From positions 35,760,488-35,824,487 of the forward strand of contig OZ024882.1 of the NCBI GenBank assembly GCA_964017185.1: a DNA stretch of 64,000 bases, read 5' to 3'. Position 1 is the stretch's first letter. The number at the start of each line of letters is the position of its first letter. The position numbers were made by a program, and so were the translations under genes. The notes under the pieces are model-generated. The model was not told the DNA's origin and searched no databases. It was given only the letters and a program-made list of their open reading frames with translations. This DNA comes from Rugalucina vietnamica (taxonomy: Eukaryota; Mollusca; Bivalvia; Lucinida; Lucinidae). This document shows positions 22,448 through 32,602 of this stretch, piece by piece.

Positions 22448-22576
22448 GAGGGTGCTATTCTGTCATGTCGCATGATCATATTACCCTCTGACGTCATGTC
22501 TGCCTAAAAATATGCAGCTGCACTTGCAGTGCACGTGGAGGGTGCTATTCTGTCATGTCGCATGATCATATTACCC
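22448..22576 (+). repeat. Tandem duplication of an 88-bp unit
   Basis: The block GAGGGTGCTATTCTGTCATG followed by TCGCATGATCATATTACCCTC occurs at 22448-22488 and again at 22536-22576. Confidence 0.8.
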
Positions 22577-22672
22577 TCAAACGTCATATTCGCCTAAATG
22601 TGCACTTGTACTTGTAGTCAAATGTGTTTGTCCTGTTGTATGTAAAGGTTCGGTATAATAAAACAATTTTTT

Positions 22673-22780
22673 CCCTTGAGTGAGGGTGACATGACGTTTT
22701 GTTCACCCTCGACAGGTTATATTGCCCTCGGGCTTACCCGCCTCGGGTCAACAAATCGTCATGTCACCCTCACTCAAGGG
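22673..22780. repeat. Inverted repeat with CCCTTGAGTGAGGGTGACATG ends
   Basis: About 24 bp at 22673 recurs inverted at the right end, closing at CTCAAGGG (22780). The inner part reads GACAGGTTATATTGCCCTCG. It looks like a small palindromic MITE. Confidence 0.75.
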
Positions 22781-22894
22781 CAACAATTGTATAATATGAC
22801 ATGTCTTATCCTAAGATACAACTTATTACTAATTTCGGTATATATGTCTCATCCTCGATATCCTACCTTTAGTCCTAGCAATAGTTGACTGAAC

Positions 22895-23968
22895 AACACT
22901 GAATTGGATAAATGCTTTCCTTTGTTTCAGACAACAAAGGGTAGTGGTTAATGGTATTAAATCGGATTGGGCTCCAGTTGTGTCGGGTGTCCCTCAGGGC
23001 ACCGTTCTCGGCCCCTTGCTGTTTTCCTGGTATATAAATGACATCTCAGCAGACATCGAGTCTGAAATAAGACTCTTTGCTGATGATTGTGTTTGCTATC
23101 GTGAAATCAAGAATGAAGAGGATACATTGAAACTTCAAAGAGACATTGATCGCTTAGGCAGTTGGGCTAGAAAATGGGGAATGAGATTTCAACCCGTCAA
23201 ATGCAACATGATGCAGCTGACAAATAAACGGTCTAGTAAGTTACAGGCTAACTACACCCTTGAGGGCACTTTACTGGAAAACGTTGAAAGTATAAAATAC
23301 CTGGGTGTAACTATCACAAATGATTTGAAATGGAATACTCATATTTCCAATGTTTGTACAAAGGCTAACAGAACTCTCGGATTCTTGAGGAGAATTTGTA
23401 TTCTTGTCCCCCAGATGTGAAAGAAGCAGCTTATAAAGGACTGGTGCGGCCGGTCTTGGAATATGGAAGCTCAGTTTGGGACCCTCACACTCATGGCCTC
23501 CTGGAAGAACTGGAAAAGGTCCAAAATCGTGCGGCAAGGTTTGTGACGGGAAATTATGTTTTTGAAACTGGGAGCATGACTGGCATTTTAGGTCAACTGA
23601 AATGGGAATCTCTTAAGAAAAGGAGGAAGGATAGTAGACTTATATTGCTATACAAAGGTCTAAAGGGTAAAGCCAGAATACCCACAGATGACCTTATCCC
23701 AAAGAATAGGCGTTGTAGAAATCAACACTCTTTGGCTTTTCAGATACCTTCAGCTAGCAAAGAAGCGTACAAAAGTAGTTTCTTTCCACGGACTATCAGG
23801 GACTGGAATGACCTCCCTGATTCACTTGTCTCCTCTGCTGAAATGTCTGATGACTGTGTGTCCAAGTTCGCTTCACTCGTGCGTTCAAGGGACTAATTTC
23901 TCCCCCATCCGAACCCCCTGGTGAAATAATGTCATTTGGCGTGTCACCAGTAAACTATTCAGATTCAG
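22895..23968 (+). mobile_element. Non-LTR retrotransposon (jockey/CR1-like), truncated and frameshifted
   Basis: The reading frame from 22899 shows reverse-transcriptase motifs in order: RQQRVVVNG, SGVPQGTVLGPLLF, the catalytic FADD (near 23080) and SIKYLGV. A second frame from about 23396 continues LVRPVLEYGSSVWDPHT to the end LVRSRD and a TAA near 23896. A single missing base near 23390 separates the two frames. The endonuclease and first part of RT are absent. The 3' non-coding end matches the copy at 80-598. The element is inactive. Confidence 0.85.
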
Positions 23969-24049
23969 GACATATCTTATGATTGATCTTATTCAACAGT
24001 AAAATAAAAATGGCGGCCGTGTTTATGTGACAACACAACAACAAAATAA

Positions 24050-24262
24050 TACGGTTATACCTAGACTGGATTCGAACTCGGATCGCCTGGACAGAAGAAA
24101 CAGATTACCACTGAGCCACCGAGTCATGTTTTTCATTGGTTCAGTATTGATAAAGGCCAATAGAATGCATTTTATTTTAGTTTGTTTGCATTGGTGCTTA
24201 ACGTCCCAGTCAACAGCTATGTTCGTGTCGAAACGTTTCCTCCATTACATAGACGTTTATAC
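24050..24262 (-). mobile_element. SINE-related pieces (tRNA-like head and a separate tail)
   Basis: On the minus strand 24125-24050 reads GGTGGCTCAGTGG and GAGTTCGAATCC, which resemble A and B boxes of a pol III promoter. A SINE tail (GTTGACTGGGACGTTAAGC) lies at 24190-24215 but in the wrong order to belong to that head. The stretch is therefore two fragments and not an intact tRNA gene. Confidence 0.5.
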
Positions 24263-24644
24263 AAAATTAGGATATCATGGCATCCAAAACGTGCTTCAAA
24301 AATACTGAGTCAAACTAATAACGCAACATCGGTTTATTTGTTATGCTATATATACAAATAAGCTTTGTCTCCACTGAATTAGATTGCTTGGCGATCGACA
24401 CATCTAACAACATCTTGGTTGTAACATTCTGCCTAACCTCACCCTCATCTTCTGTAGTGGCTCTAATATACACAATAGAAATGTAAAACGTATGTACCAA
24501 CGTATAACATGTAACGGAAAGCAGGGTGAGCAGCTATTGAAGTGAGGTGGTCACAGCATTGAAACAGTTGGTAGATTTATATTAATTTATTAAAACAAAA
24601 AGAAAGAAAAAAAAATAAAGAGAAATGGATTCGATCTCGGATCG

Positions 24645-25544
24645 CCGGGGCCGGGGAATAGCGGTGCTTTTAACTTTTCGATTTTTAAAGGCCGGCTAAA
24701 AGCCCGGCACTGCCGGGCAAGAGTTTTGGTAAAACCCCTGCTAAAAGCCCCGGCTCCCCAGGGGCTGACAATAACGTGGAACAACAGCTGGGAGTTGTTC
24801 TGATGAAACTGAAACATGGGAGAAGGGCCTCATTTTATGCATGTAAATGTTAAGGTGCATTTGGAAATTAAATAATGCACCAGTCATTTGCATTCCCGGC
24901 TCCCCCGGGGCCGGGGAATAGCGGGGCTTTTAACTTTTCAATTTTTAAAGGCCGGCTAAAAGCCCGGCACTGCCGAGCAAGAGTTTTGGTAAAACCCCTG
25001 CTAAAAGCCCCGGCTCCCCAGGGGCTGACAATAACGTGGAACAACAGCTGGGAGTTGTTCTGATGAAACTGAAACATGGGAGAAGGGCCTCATTTTATGC
25101 ATGTAAATGTTTAGGTGCATTTGGAAATTAAATAAGTACCATAAAGATAATTGAATGTTAAAAATATCATTAAAATCTAATTTGAATTAATGTGACAGTG
25201 TATTGGCGGGAAATCATAACCCCGGCAAATCCCCGGCACTGCCGGGACACATCAGAGGTTAAAGCCAGGCACTTTAGCCCCGCTATGTCCCCGCTATCCC
25301 CGGCCCCGGGGGAGCCGGGGATACAAATGACTGGTGCATAAGTACCATAAAGATAATTAAATGTTAAAAATATCATTAAAATCTAATTTGAATTAATGTG
25401 ACAGTGTATTGGCGTGAAATCATAACCCCGGCAAATCCCCGGCACTGCCGGGACACATCAGAGGTTAAAGCCAGGCACTTTAGCCCCGCTATGTCCCCGC
25501 TATCCCCGGCCCCGGGGGAGCCGGGGATACAAATGACTGGTGCA
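24645..25544. mobile_element. Harbinger-type MITE interrupted by a second copy of itself
   Basis: Outer copy. The left part, 24645-24875, has lost its terminus and ends GGAAATTAAATAA. The right part, 25342-25544, starts AGTACCATAAAGATAA... and ends CTGGTGCA. Joined without one TAA they restore the arrangement of the intact copy at 15207-15669. Confidence 0.85.
24876..25338. mobile_element. Harbinger-type MITE, inner copy, 463 bp
   Basis: Complete copy with TGCACC...GGTGCA ends and TAA on both sides (24873-24875 and 25339-25341). It inserted into the TAA of another copy. Its length is identical to the copy at 15207. Confidence 0.87.
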
Positions 25545-25599
25545 TAAGTCACTACTAAGAGCAGTTTTAATCATAAGATATGTCCCAAGAGAGCTTCGT

Positions 25600-25740
25600 G
25601 AAACGGGCTACAGGAGCTATATCCAAGTAGAGAAAATCAGATAAATTGTACTATCCATGTAGCGAAAACAAAGGCGATTAGCTGATCTGTGCCTAAGATT
25701 TCACCTAGACAAAAATCTGGTTTTCTCAAAACGCTCTTTG
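25600..25740 (-). mobile_element. GAGCCGC hairpin MITE, degraded copy
   Basis: Keeps ATTGTACTATCCATGTAGCG, a shortened AAAACAAAGGCG hairpin remnant and GTTTTCTCAAAACGCTC at the end. Confidence 0.6.
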
Positions 25741-25849
25741 GATTGTTTCCCTTGCATTACACTGGGAGAGAATTTCTAGAGGGTTCGGTTATTTCCCTTG
25801 CATTGTGTTAACGGATACACTAAACGATATTGATGACGATGACAAAACA

Positions 25850-27445
25850 AACCATTAAAAAATGCATGTGCGAAAAAAGTGCAGATCAGATTCGCAGTAA
25901 CTGTTTTCGCTACATGGATATGATTGTCCAATGTGTCGGACCTGTTCAGAACCCACATTTTTAGCTCACCTGAGCCAGGCTCACAAGGTGAGCTTATAGG
26001 ATGGCCATGATCCGGCGTCCGTCCGTCGTCCGTCCGTTGTCCACCATTTTCAAAGTTCTTCTTCTCTGAAACCGCTTGGCCAATCAAAGCCAAATTTTAT
26101 ATGAAGCATCTATAGGAAGGGAGAACCAATGTGTTTATAAATAATCTAGGTCACATGACCAAGATGGCCGCCATGCCCATATATGGTAAAAACCCTTCAA
26201 AAGTCTTCTTCTCCGGAACCACTGGACCGATTTCAACGAAACTTGGCATGAAGCATTGGGGACTAGAGTACTACAATGTGTTTATAAATTATGACCTTTG
26301 GATGACCTTGACCTATTTTACGGCAAGGTCAACATAGGTCGCCCATGCATTTGAATGGGGAAATTGTTAAAATGTCATTTGAAAGGCAAATCTTGCAGTA
26401 AAATGGGCAAATGGACTGAAGGTAGGTAATTCGGGAAAAAATTTGGACCCCAAGGGTTGGTCTGCCCCCACCCCGGGGCAATATACATGTATATTACAAA
26501 AATATTCAAAGATCTTCTTCTCTGAAACCACTTGACCAATCAAGGCCAAATTGTATAAGAAGCATCTATGGGAAGGGGGAATCAATGTGTTTATAAATAA
26601 TCCAGGTCACGTGACCAAGATGGCCGCCATGCCCATATATGGTAAAAACCCTTTAAAATTCTTCTTCTCCTGAACCAATGGACCGATGTCAACAAAACTT
26701 GGCATGAACCATCAAGGACTGAAGTACTACAATGTGTTTATAAATTATGACCTTTGGATGACCATAGGTCGCCAATGCATTTGAATGGGGAAAACTTTTA
26801 AAATGCCATTTAAAGTGAAAGTCTTGCAGGAAATGGGCAGTAGGACTGAATATTAATGATTCTAAAAAAATGGACCCCAGGGGCTCATTTGCCCCAGCCC
26901 CGGGGCATTATACATGTATATTACCATAATATTCAAACATCTTCTCCTCTGAAACCGCTTGGCCAATCAAAGCCACATTTCATGTTCATGTGAAGCATCT
27001 ATAGAATGGGGGAATCAATGTGTATATAAATAATCAAGGTCACATGACCAAGATGGCCGCCATGCCCATATATGGTATAAACCCTTCAAAAATCTTCTTC
27101 TCCGGAACCGGTGGACCGATTTCGAAGAAACTTGGCATGAAGCATCGATGACTCAAGTACTACAATGTATATATAAATCATGACCCTGTGATGACCTTGA
27201 CCTATTTTAAGGCAAGGTCAACATGGGTTGCCTATGTATTTGAATGGGTAAACTGTTAAAATGTCATTTGAAGGGAAACCTTGTATGGACAGTATATTGA
27301 TTATTCTGAAAAAAATAATGGCCCAAGGGCTTCACCTGCCCCTATACTGGGACTAGTTTCTATAACATTCGTATATGCAGCAGATCTCAGGTGAGCGTTT
27401 ACAGGACCATTGGTCCTCTGGTTTTGTTTTCTCATGGCGCCCCTG
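25850..27445 (+). mobile_element. GAGCCGC hairpin MITE split by a Helentron-like insertion
   Basis: The left part ends GACCTGTTCAGAACCCACAT then T's (about 25962). The right part resumes with TTGTTTTCTCATGGCGC at about 27424. The intact family reads CCACATTGTTGGTTTTC across this point, so the Helentron-like element landed within a run of T's. Confidence 0.65.
25963..27424 (+). mobile_element. Helentron-like (HINE-type) element with tandem core units
   Basis: Begins AGCTCACCTGAGCCAGGCTC, has GGCGTCCGTCCGTCGTCC near 26018, then about three to four units with AGATGGCCGCCATGCCCATA (near 26160, 26618 and 27050) and GACCTTGACCTATTTTACGG. It ends CAGATCTCAGGTGAGCG...GGACCATTGGTCCTCTGGTT. The subterminal GCTCACCTGAG/CTCAGGTGAGC pair and near-terminal palindrome match the element at 10670-12669 in opposite orientation. 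Confidence 0.78.
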
Positions 27446-27525
27446 ATATTTTATCACCGTTATCAATTACGTAATGATTCTCACGTTACGTGCCAATACA
27501 CGTCGGGTGATGATTCTTCACTTCT

Positions 27526-27733
27526 GAGCCTGTGCATAAGAAAACCGACCTGGTCCGACAAAAATCGGGCTGTACAGTCACAGAAGCAGGCTAGAAGCTC
27601 GGATTTAAGTAGAAGAGTGATTGTACTATCCGTGTAGCGAAAACAAAGGCGCTGATCAGCTGTGCAGTTACTGCACAGCTGATCTGCGCATTTGTTTTCG
27701 TCTAAGCATTTTGTTGGTTTTCTTATGTGGCCC
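27526..27733 (-). mobile_element. GAGCCGC hairpin MITE copy
   Basis: Starts GAGCCTGTGCATAAG and ends near TTCTTATGTGGCCC. The core hairpin uses the variant arms CAGCTGTGCAG/CTGCACAGCTG (about 27660-27690), also seen at 42515 and 56056, so a subfamily exists. Confidence 0.8.
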
Positions 27734-27749
27734 ATTATAGCATCATTCT

Positions 27750-27980
27750 GTTCCGTGAGAGAATCTGTGTTTGTGTTATCAAACAGCTCCAACACAAACC
27801 GGGCTGTGCAGTCACAGAGGATTGCCAAACGCATGAAACTAGGGTTTTAAAAAATACAAGAAATGTAGAATCTGTGACGAACTAAAGAAACCGCTGATCA
27901 GCTGTACAATGACTGTACAGATCATCTTCGTCTTCGTTGTCGAAGATTCAAAAAGTTCCTTTCACATGACAATGCCCATT
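27750..27980 (-). mobile_element. GAGCCGC hairpin MITE, strongly diverged copy
   Basis: Retains CAACACAAACCGGGCTGTGC, CATGAAACTAGGG and an eroded hairpin, GATCAGCTGTACAATGACTG. The ends are unclear. Confidence 0.6.
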
Positions 27981-27983
27981 TAA

Positions 27984-28445
27984 TACACCAGTCATTTGTA
28001 TCCCCGGATCCCCTAGGGCCGGGGAATAGGTGGCCTTTTAACTTTTCATTTTTCAAAGCCGCGCTAAAAGCCCGGCACTGCGGGGTCAGATTTGTGGTAA
28101 AATCCCTGCTCAAGCCCCCCGCCCCCCCCCCCCCCCAAAAAATAATAATAATGTGGTACAACAGCTGGGAGTTGTTCTGATGAAACTAAAATGTGGGATA
28201 AGGGCTTGAATTTCTGCATGTTAATGTGCAGATACATTTGCAAATTAAATAAGGACCACAAAAGTAATTCAACTAATATCTAATTTGAATGCATTTGACT
28301 GTTTATTGGCGGGGAATTAAAACCCCGGCACATCCCCGGCACTGCCGGTACTCGTCAAAGGTTAAATACTAGCACTATTCTGGCCCCGCTATGTTCCTGC
28401 TATCCCCGGCCCTAGGGGGGGCTGGGAAAACAAATGACTGGTGCA
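27984..28445. mobile_element. Harbinger-type MITE, 462 bp
   Basis: The left end is TACACCAGTCATTTG (one change from TGCACC) and the right end CAAATGACTGGTGCA. TAA lies on both sides (27981-27983 and 28446-28448). It is more diverged than the other copies and contains a C-run near 28120. Confidence 0.83.
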
Positions 28446-28460
28446 TAATTATTAATAATT

Positions 28461-28677
28461 CAGTCGCGTCATGAGAGAACCGTCTGCCTCGGTGAAAACA
28501 AAGGCGTTAAGATGTTTAGTAGTTGCACAGCTGATGTTTTCGCTTCACAGAAAGTACAATCTCTTTTTGTTACATCCGAAATTTCAAGCTTCTAGCCAGA
28601 TTCTGTGACTGTACATGCCGGTTTGTGTCGGACCTGGTCGGAAAGCCCGCAGACCGGTTTTCTCGCGTTGCGGCTCA
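28461..28677 (+). mobile_element. GAGCCGC hairpin MITE, rearranged copy
   Basis: The left end, AGTCGCGTCATGAGAGAACC, is followed by a collapsed hairpin. Then comes the normal right half, GAAATTTCAAGCTTCTAGCC to TTTTCTCGCGTTGCGGCTC. Confidence 0.7.
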
Positions 28678-28702
28678 ATTACGTTGTCAGTGTCATATTT
28701 TT

Positions 28703-28938
28703 GAGCCGCCTCATGGGAAAACCAACAATCTGCATTTGCGAAAACAAAGACGCAGATCAGCTTCGCGGTAACCGCGAAGCTGATCAGCGCCTTTGTTTTT
28801 GCCACTCGGATAGTACAACTCCTCCTCTACTTAAATCCGAAATTTCAAGCTTCTAGCTGTCTTCTGTGTTTGTATACAGGCCGGTTTGTGTCAGAGATGG
28901 TCGGAAACCACATTGTTGGTTTTCCCACGAGGCGGCTA
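28703..28938 (+). mobile_element. GAGCCGC hairpin MITE copy
   Basis: Near-consensus full-length copy, GAGCCGCCTCATGGGAAAAC to TTTTCCCACGAGGCGGCT. The central hairpin is at about 28739-28802. The right end contains CGTGGGAA on the minus strand. Confidence 0.87.
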
Positions 28939-29413
28939 ATTTAGTGGCACTTGTAAAGTGTCCAATATCGATTTCTGGTTCTTGTCAGAGTACCAGTGCA
29001 TTATCATCTATCTTTATTTCCTCAAAACATGAGATTACATATAACAGAATACATACATGTTCAACATTCATACATGCAAATGAAACAAAAGACCATATCA
29101 AATTACAAAAGAAAACAAAAAATACATAGACAGAAAGACAGAAGTAGGCATAGTAACCTATTAAGCCATCGAAGCTTCTTTTCAATGCATGTGATTTTGA
29201 AGATTTTTAAGGATATTTAAATTAAATACTAAACAGTATTATAAAACTGTTTGCAACATGTGAAAATGAAGTTTGCTGATATAATGAGTAACTTTTTATA
29301 ATCTTCTTTTTTTTAGAGATTTAGTTTGTGCGGTCTCCTGGCCAATGAGCAGACAAAGCAATTCTTCATGTTCAAGATCAATAACATATACACTAAACTG
29401 TGGTGTGAAATAG

Positions 29414-30041
29414 GGTGGACGGAAAAAAAGTCACAGGAAAAAAAGTCACGGAAAAAAAGACACGGAAAAAAGTCACAGGAAATAAAGTCACAGGAAAAAA
29501 GTCACAATTATAAAAGACCAAAAGAAAATACATACATAAATGTAGTAGGACATGATTTTCATGTTAAAAGAAAGCAATGATGAGGAAGTCATAATCAGAA
29601 TCAAAACATGCCCTTAGAATGGAAAACATTGAATGGATGAGAATCCACCTAATATGAGAAGCATGGTGGCATTATGGAAATGTTTCAGACCATGGTGCCG
29701 TAGAACTTTGTTTGAAACAAACTGTTGTCATGCAGTGTCCTTGAACAAGCCTATTTTAAGTTTAAAACCAAATAACTGGTCAAGTACCCAGGAAGTATCA
29801 GCTCAGTCCCGGCATGACCGAATATTGTTAAGTGGGACATAAAAAGGCTAAAACATCAATCCAAACGAAACATAAACTGATAATAATGGTAATAATAAAA
29901 ATAAAAATGTTTATTCCTAACCAAAAGTTGAGAAAATGCATAATTCTTTTTTGTGACTTTTTTTCCTGTGACTTTTTTTCCTACCCAAATCTGTGACTTT
30001 TTTCCGTGACTTTTTTTCCTGTGACTTTTTTTCCTACATTC
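29414..30041. mobile_element. 628-bp element with tandem-repeat ends and 9-bp duplication
   Basis: The left end is built of repeated AAAAAAAGTCACAGG units (29420-29510). The right end is the inverse, CCTGTGACTTTTTTT units (29949-30035). The 9-mer GTGAAATAG lies immediately outside both ends (29405-29413 and 30042-30050). A 9-bp duplication suggests a Mutator-like element. The interior includes a SINE-like remnant (GTCCCGGCATGACC near 29805). Confidence 0.75.
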
Positions 30042-30275
30042 GTGAAATAGTCTACAATAAATTCCAAAAACGTATTTCTAATCTCTAATGTTGTCTGACA
30101 TGAAGTTACTATATGTAGGAAAACATCTTTGAAAAACTGACCACAATATGAGCATGTCTGTTGGATATTCTGTAGAACTAAAGTCAAGCTTTTTACAATA
30201 AAATATGTGGCTCCTTAATTTGCATAGTGCCAATATAAAAATGAATACGGGGTTCCGCAATGGGTCTAGAAATTA

Positions 30276-30420
30276 GAGCCGCCACATGGGAAAACCAACA
30301 GTTCCTCTACTAATTAAATCCGAAATTTCAAGCTTCTAGCTCTTTTCTGTGACTGTACATGTCGGTTGGTGTCGGACCTGGTCAAAAACCACATTGTTGG
30401 TTTTCCCACGAGGCGGCTCA
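30276..30420 (+). mobile_element. GAGCCGC MITE lacking its central hairpin
   Basis: GAGCCGCCACATGGGAAAAC joins directly to GTTCCTCTACTAATTAAATC and runs to TTTTCCCACGAGGCGGCTC. ATTA flanks both ends. About 90 bp containing the hairpin are missing while both termini are intact. Confidence 0.8.
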
Positions 30421-30454
30421 TTAGATATAGAACGTCACTTTTGCAAAGGATTCG

Positions 30455-30780
30455 AAAAGCACACGTTTGTGCTTTTGGTCCCCACCCATTGGGACCTACA
30501 TGTAGCAGAAATATATTGGCTGCTTGTGCCTCCAGGCAAAGCTTCTATACTATTGACCGACAATTTGATTACTGGTTATCCGCTCAAGTCTACGCCTGCC
30601 CAGGGTAAGTGATTTAGTCAAACCATCCAAACATGTAAGCCTTTTTGGTTTGCTTGGACGACTATATTTATGAAGCACATATTGAGTGTCATGACATCCA
30701 GTCCCATAAAATGGAGGCAACGTCCCGACATGACCATTGCTGTTGACTGGGACGTAAAGCATCAGTTCATACAAACAAAT
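30455..30780 (+). mobile_element. SINE copy (GACTGGGACGTTAAGC-tail family)
   Basis: Runs from CCCACCCATTGGGACCTA through GCTGCTTGTGCCTCCAGGCA and CTACGCCTGCCCAGGG to AAAATGGAGGCAACGTCCCG, GTTGACTGGGACGTAAAGC and a final ACAAACAAA. It is homologous to 17727-18060 (inverted) and 54414-54575. Confidence 0.72.
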
Positions 30781-30999
30781 GAGCCGCCTCATGGGAAAAC
30801 CAACAATCTGCATATGTGAAAACAAAGGCGCAGATCAGCTTCGCAGTAACTGCGGCGAAGCTGATCAGCGCCTTTGCTTTCGCTACTCGGATTGTACAAT
30901 TCCTCTTCTACTTCAATGCTCTTTTCTGTGCGTGTACAGGCCGGTTTGTGTCGGACCTGTTCGGAAACCACATTGTTGGTTTTCCCATGAGACGGTTCA
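30781..30999 (+). mobile_element. GAGCCGC hairpin MITE copy
   Basis: Full-length copy with AAAT on both sides. The hairpin is at about 30817-30883, with a 3-nt GCG insertion at the loop. It inserted directly against the AAAC tail of the preceding SINE. Confidence 0.85.
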
Positions 31000-31072
31000 A
31001 ATATTGCCAGCGCCCAGCTATACGTGGATTCCTATGAAACACCATGGGGACAAGAAAGGAATGTGTTTGTTA

Positions 31073-31165
31073 GAATTGATGCTTAACGTCCCAGTCAACA
31101 GTCATGGTCATGGCGGGACGTGACCTCCATTTTATGGGACTTGTATCCAAAATCAGAATGTCATT
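31073..31165 (-). mobile_element. SINE tail fragment
   Basis: Reads GCTTAACGTCCCAGTCAAC, GGTCATGGCGGGACG and CCTCCATTTTATGGGAC, the inverse of the SINE tail at 30700-30770. Confidence 0.6.
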
Positions 31166-31294
31166 TAATTTTCCTACGAAAGAGATAATTGACAAATCGT
31201 GTCCAATCGCCCTAGTTATATCACGACATTTCGCGAAGATGAATGCAAAAATTAGACATCTACAAGTATTTCTGCAAACTTGTATTTCTGTAAG

Positions 31295-31298
<4 letters not shown>

Positions 31299-31339
<41 letters not shown>

Positions 31340-31366
31340 TGTGTGTGTGTGTGTGTTTTCGGTGTC

Positions 31367-31433
<67 letters not shown>

Positions 31434-31439
31434 GGTGTC

Positions 31440-31529
<90 letters not shown>
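31299..31529 (+). repeat. Compound (TG)n microsatellite
   Basis: Three TG runs separated by two copies of the interruption TTTTCGGTGTCTCCG (about 31356 and 31430), indicating segmental duplication within the tract. The long Cys-Val or Thr-His frames through it are artefacts. Confidence 0.97.
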
Positions 31530-31531
<2 letters not shown>

Positions 31532-31650
31532 CAGCTGGGGTCATTACGAGACCTACGACTTAGTTCCCGATCAAGTCTACAGTGGAGGTAACGTTCCGAC
31601 ATGGCCATAGCTGTTGACTAGGACGAAAAGCATAAATTCAAACAAACAAA
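31530..31650 (+). mobile_element. SINE tail fragment
   Basis: Reads GTGGAGGTAACGTTCCGACA, GCTGTTGACTAGGACG and a terminal AAACAAACAAA. It faces the fragment at 31073-31165 across the TG tract. Confidence 0.55.
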
Positions 31651-32602
31651 ATACTCTCAGTGGGAGACAACCAGCACCTGTTGCATACTATCCTCGCCAT
31701 CAAGTGACAACTTTTTAGGAGAAAATGGAAATACATCCTTTTGGTAATAATGGTATTGAACCATTTTCCATGACCAAATCTTATTCAGGGTGCGGTTGCA
31801 AAGTGCATGATATGACATACTCCGGGGCGAGAGGTCCGCGTGTCATAGTCGATTTGTTTCGTAATTACCTCCAGGGCCCCAGCCGTTCAAAACTTCGTTT
31901 TAACGTTGTCGTTAAGACCTCGGTTTGTTAGCTATATACATATCGTTCAAACGCAAATTACACTATTATTTTATGTTGAAAATATGTGAAATTCTTTCAA
32001 CAAAAAATAACAGTGTATTTGTTATAGTGCCATTTGAAATTTTTACGAATCGTCAACTAACGACATCGTTAATTTTGAACAACTGGCCCCAGGTATTGTA
32101 AGTCTCAACGTGAATGAAAAGTTGTTGTTAAGTAAAACCCGCAAGAAAGAGTTTTCCTTTTGAAAAATAAAGGACAACTAAAAATATCTCATTTTCACAA
32201 ATTTATTGATCAGTATCACAGATAAGCTTTGAAACATGATTTAGTCATCTCCGTACCCACCCAGCAATTCTAACAGTGTACATGTAGCAATCAAATGAGC
32301 AAAAAAGTCGTATTGGGTCTCGTCATAGCATTGTGAAATTGCATTTCAAAGATTCAGTGTATAACCATACCAAGTTTTGCACGTAAGAACAAAAAATGAA
32401 CAGATGAATGCATGAATTAGATAAATGATTTGTTCATTCCTGATCTTCAATGTAGCTTTGTCTTTATGAAACTGTTTGTTTTGTGATAGTAGGGGTAGTT
32501 AGTACGGAGATATTTCCTTAAATCAAGATACAGCACAACAAATGTACATGCTTCAACATAGTTTAACTCAAAAGTGCATGTAGGTTTAAAATAGTTTTTC
32601 GT
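31651..32602. other. hesA 3' side; no other gene seen
   Basis: AT-rich DNA. The part nearest 32602 should be the hesA 3' untranslated region. It is rich in T and ATTT on the coding strand, as expected for unstable Hes mRNAs. Confidence 0.5.
32202..32207 (-). promoter_or_regulatory. Candidate hesA polyadenylation signal
   Basis: AATAAA on the minus strand about 400 nt past the hesA stop codon. It is a candidate only; no transcript evidence. Confidence 0.4.

Noticed and set aside
24868..25077. Recurring frame starting MFQFHQNNSQLLFHV (also near 15181 and 24590)
   Set aside because: It is inside the Harbinger-type MITE in each case, has no start context or splice support, and does not resemble a transposase.
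28605..28856. Recurring small frames with a KTKAQISFAVTAKLISAF-like peptide (also near 20619, 27481, 30816, 40949, 42597, 55994)
   Set aside because: All lie on the GAGCCGC hairpin MITE. The shared peptide reflects repeat identity, and the frames are broken differently in each copy.
29414..30041. Divergent promoter or coding gene inside the GTCAC-array element
   Set aside because: Internal frames are short and the interior contains a SINE remnant; nothing codes.
31252..31610. Long open frames coding Cys-Val or Thr-His repeats
   Set aside because: They only translate the (TG)n microsatellite in different frames.
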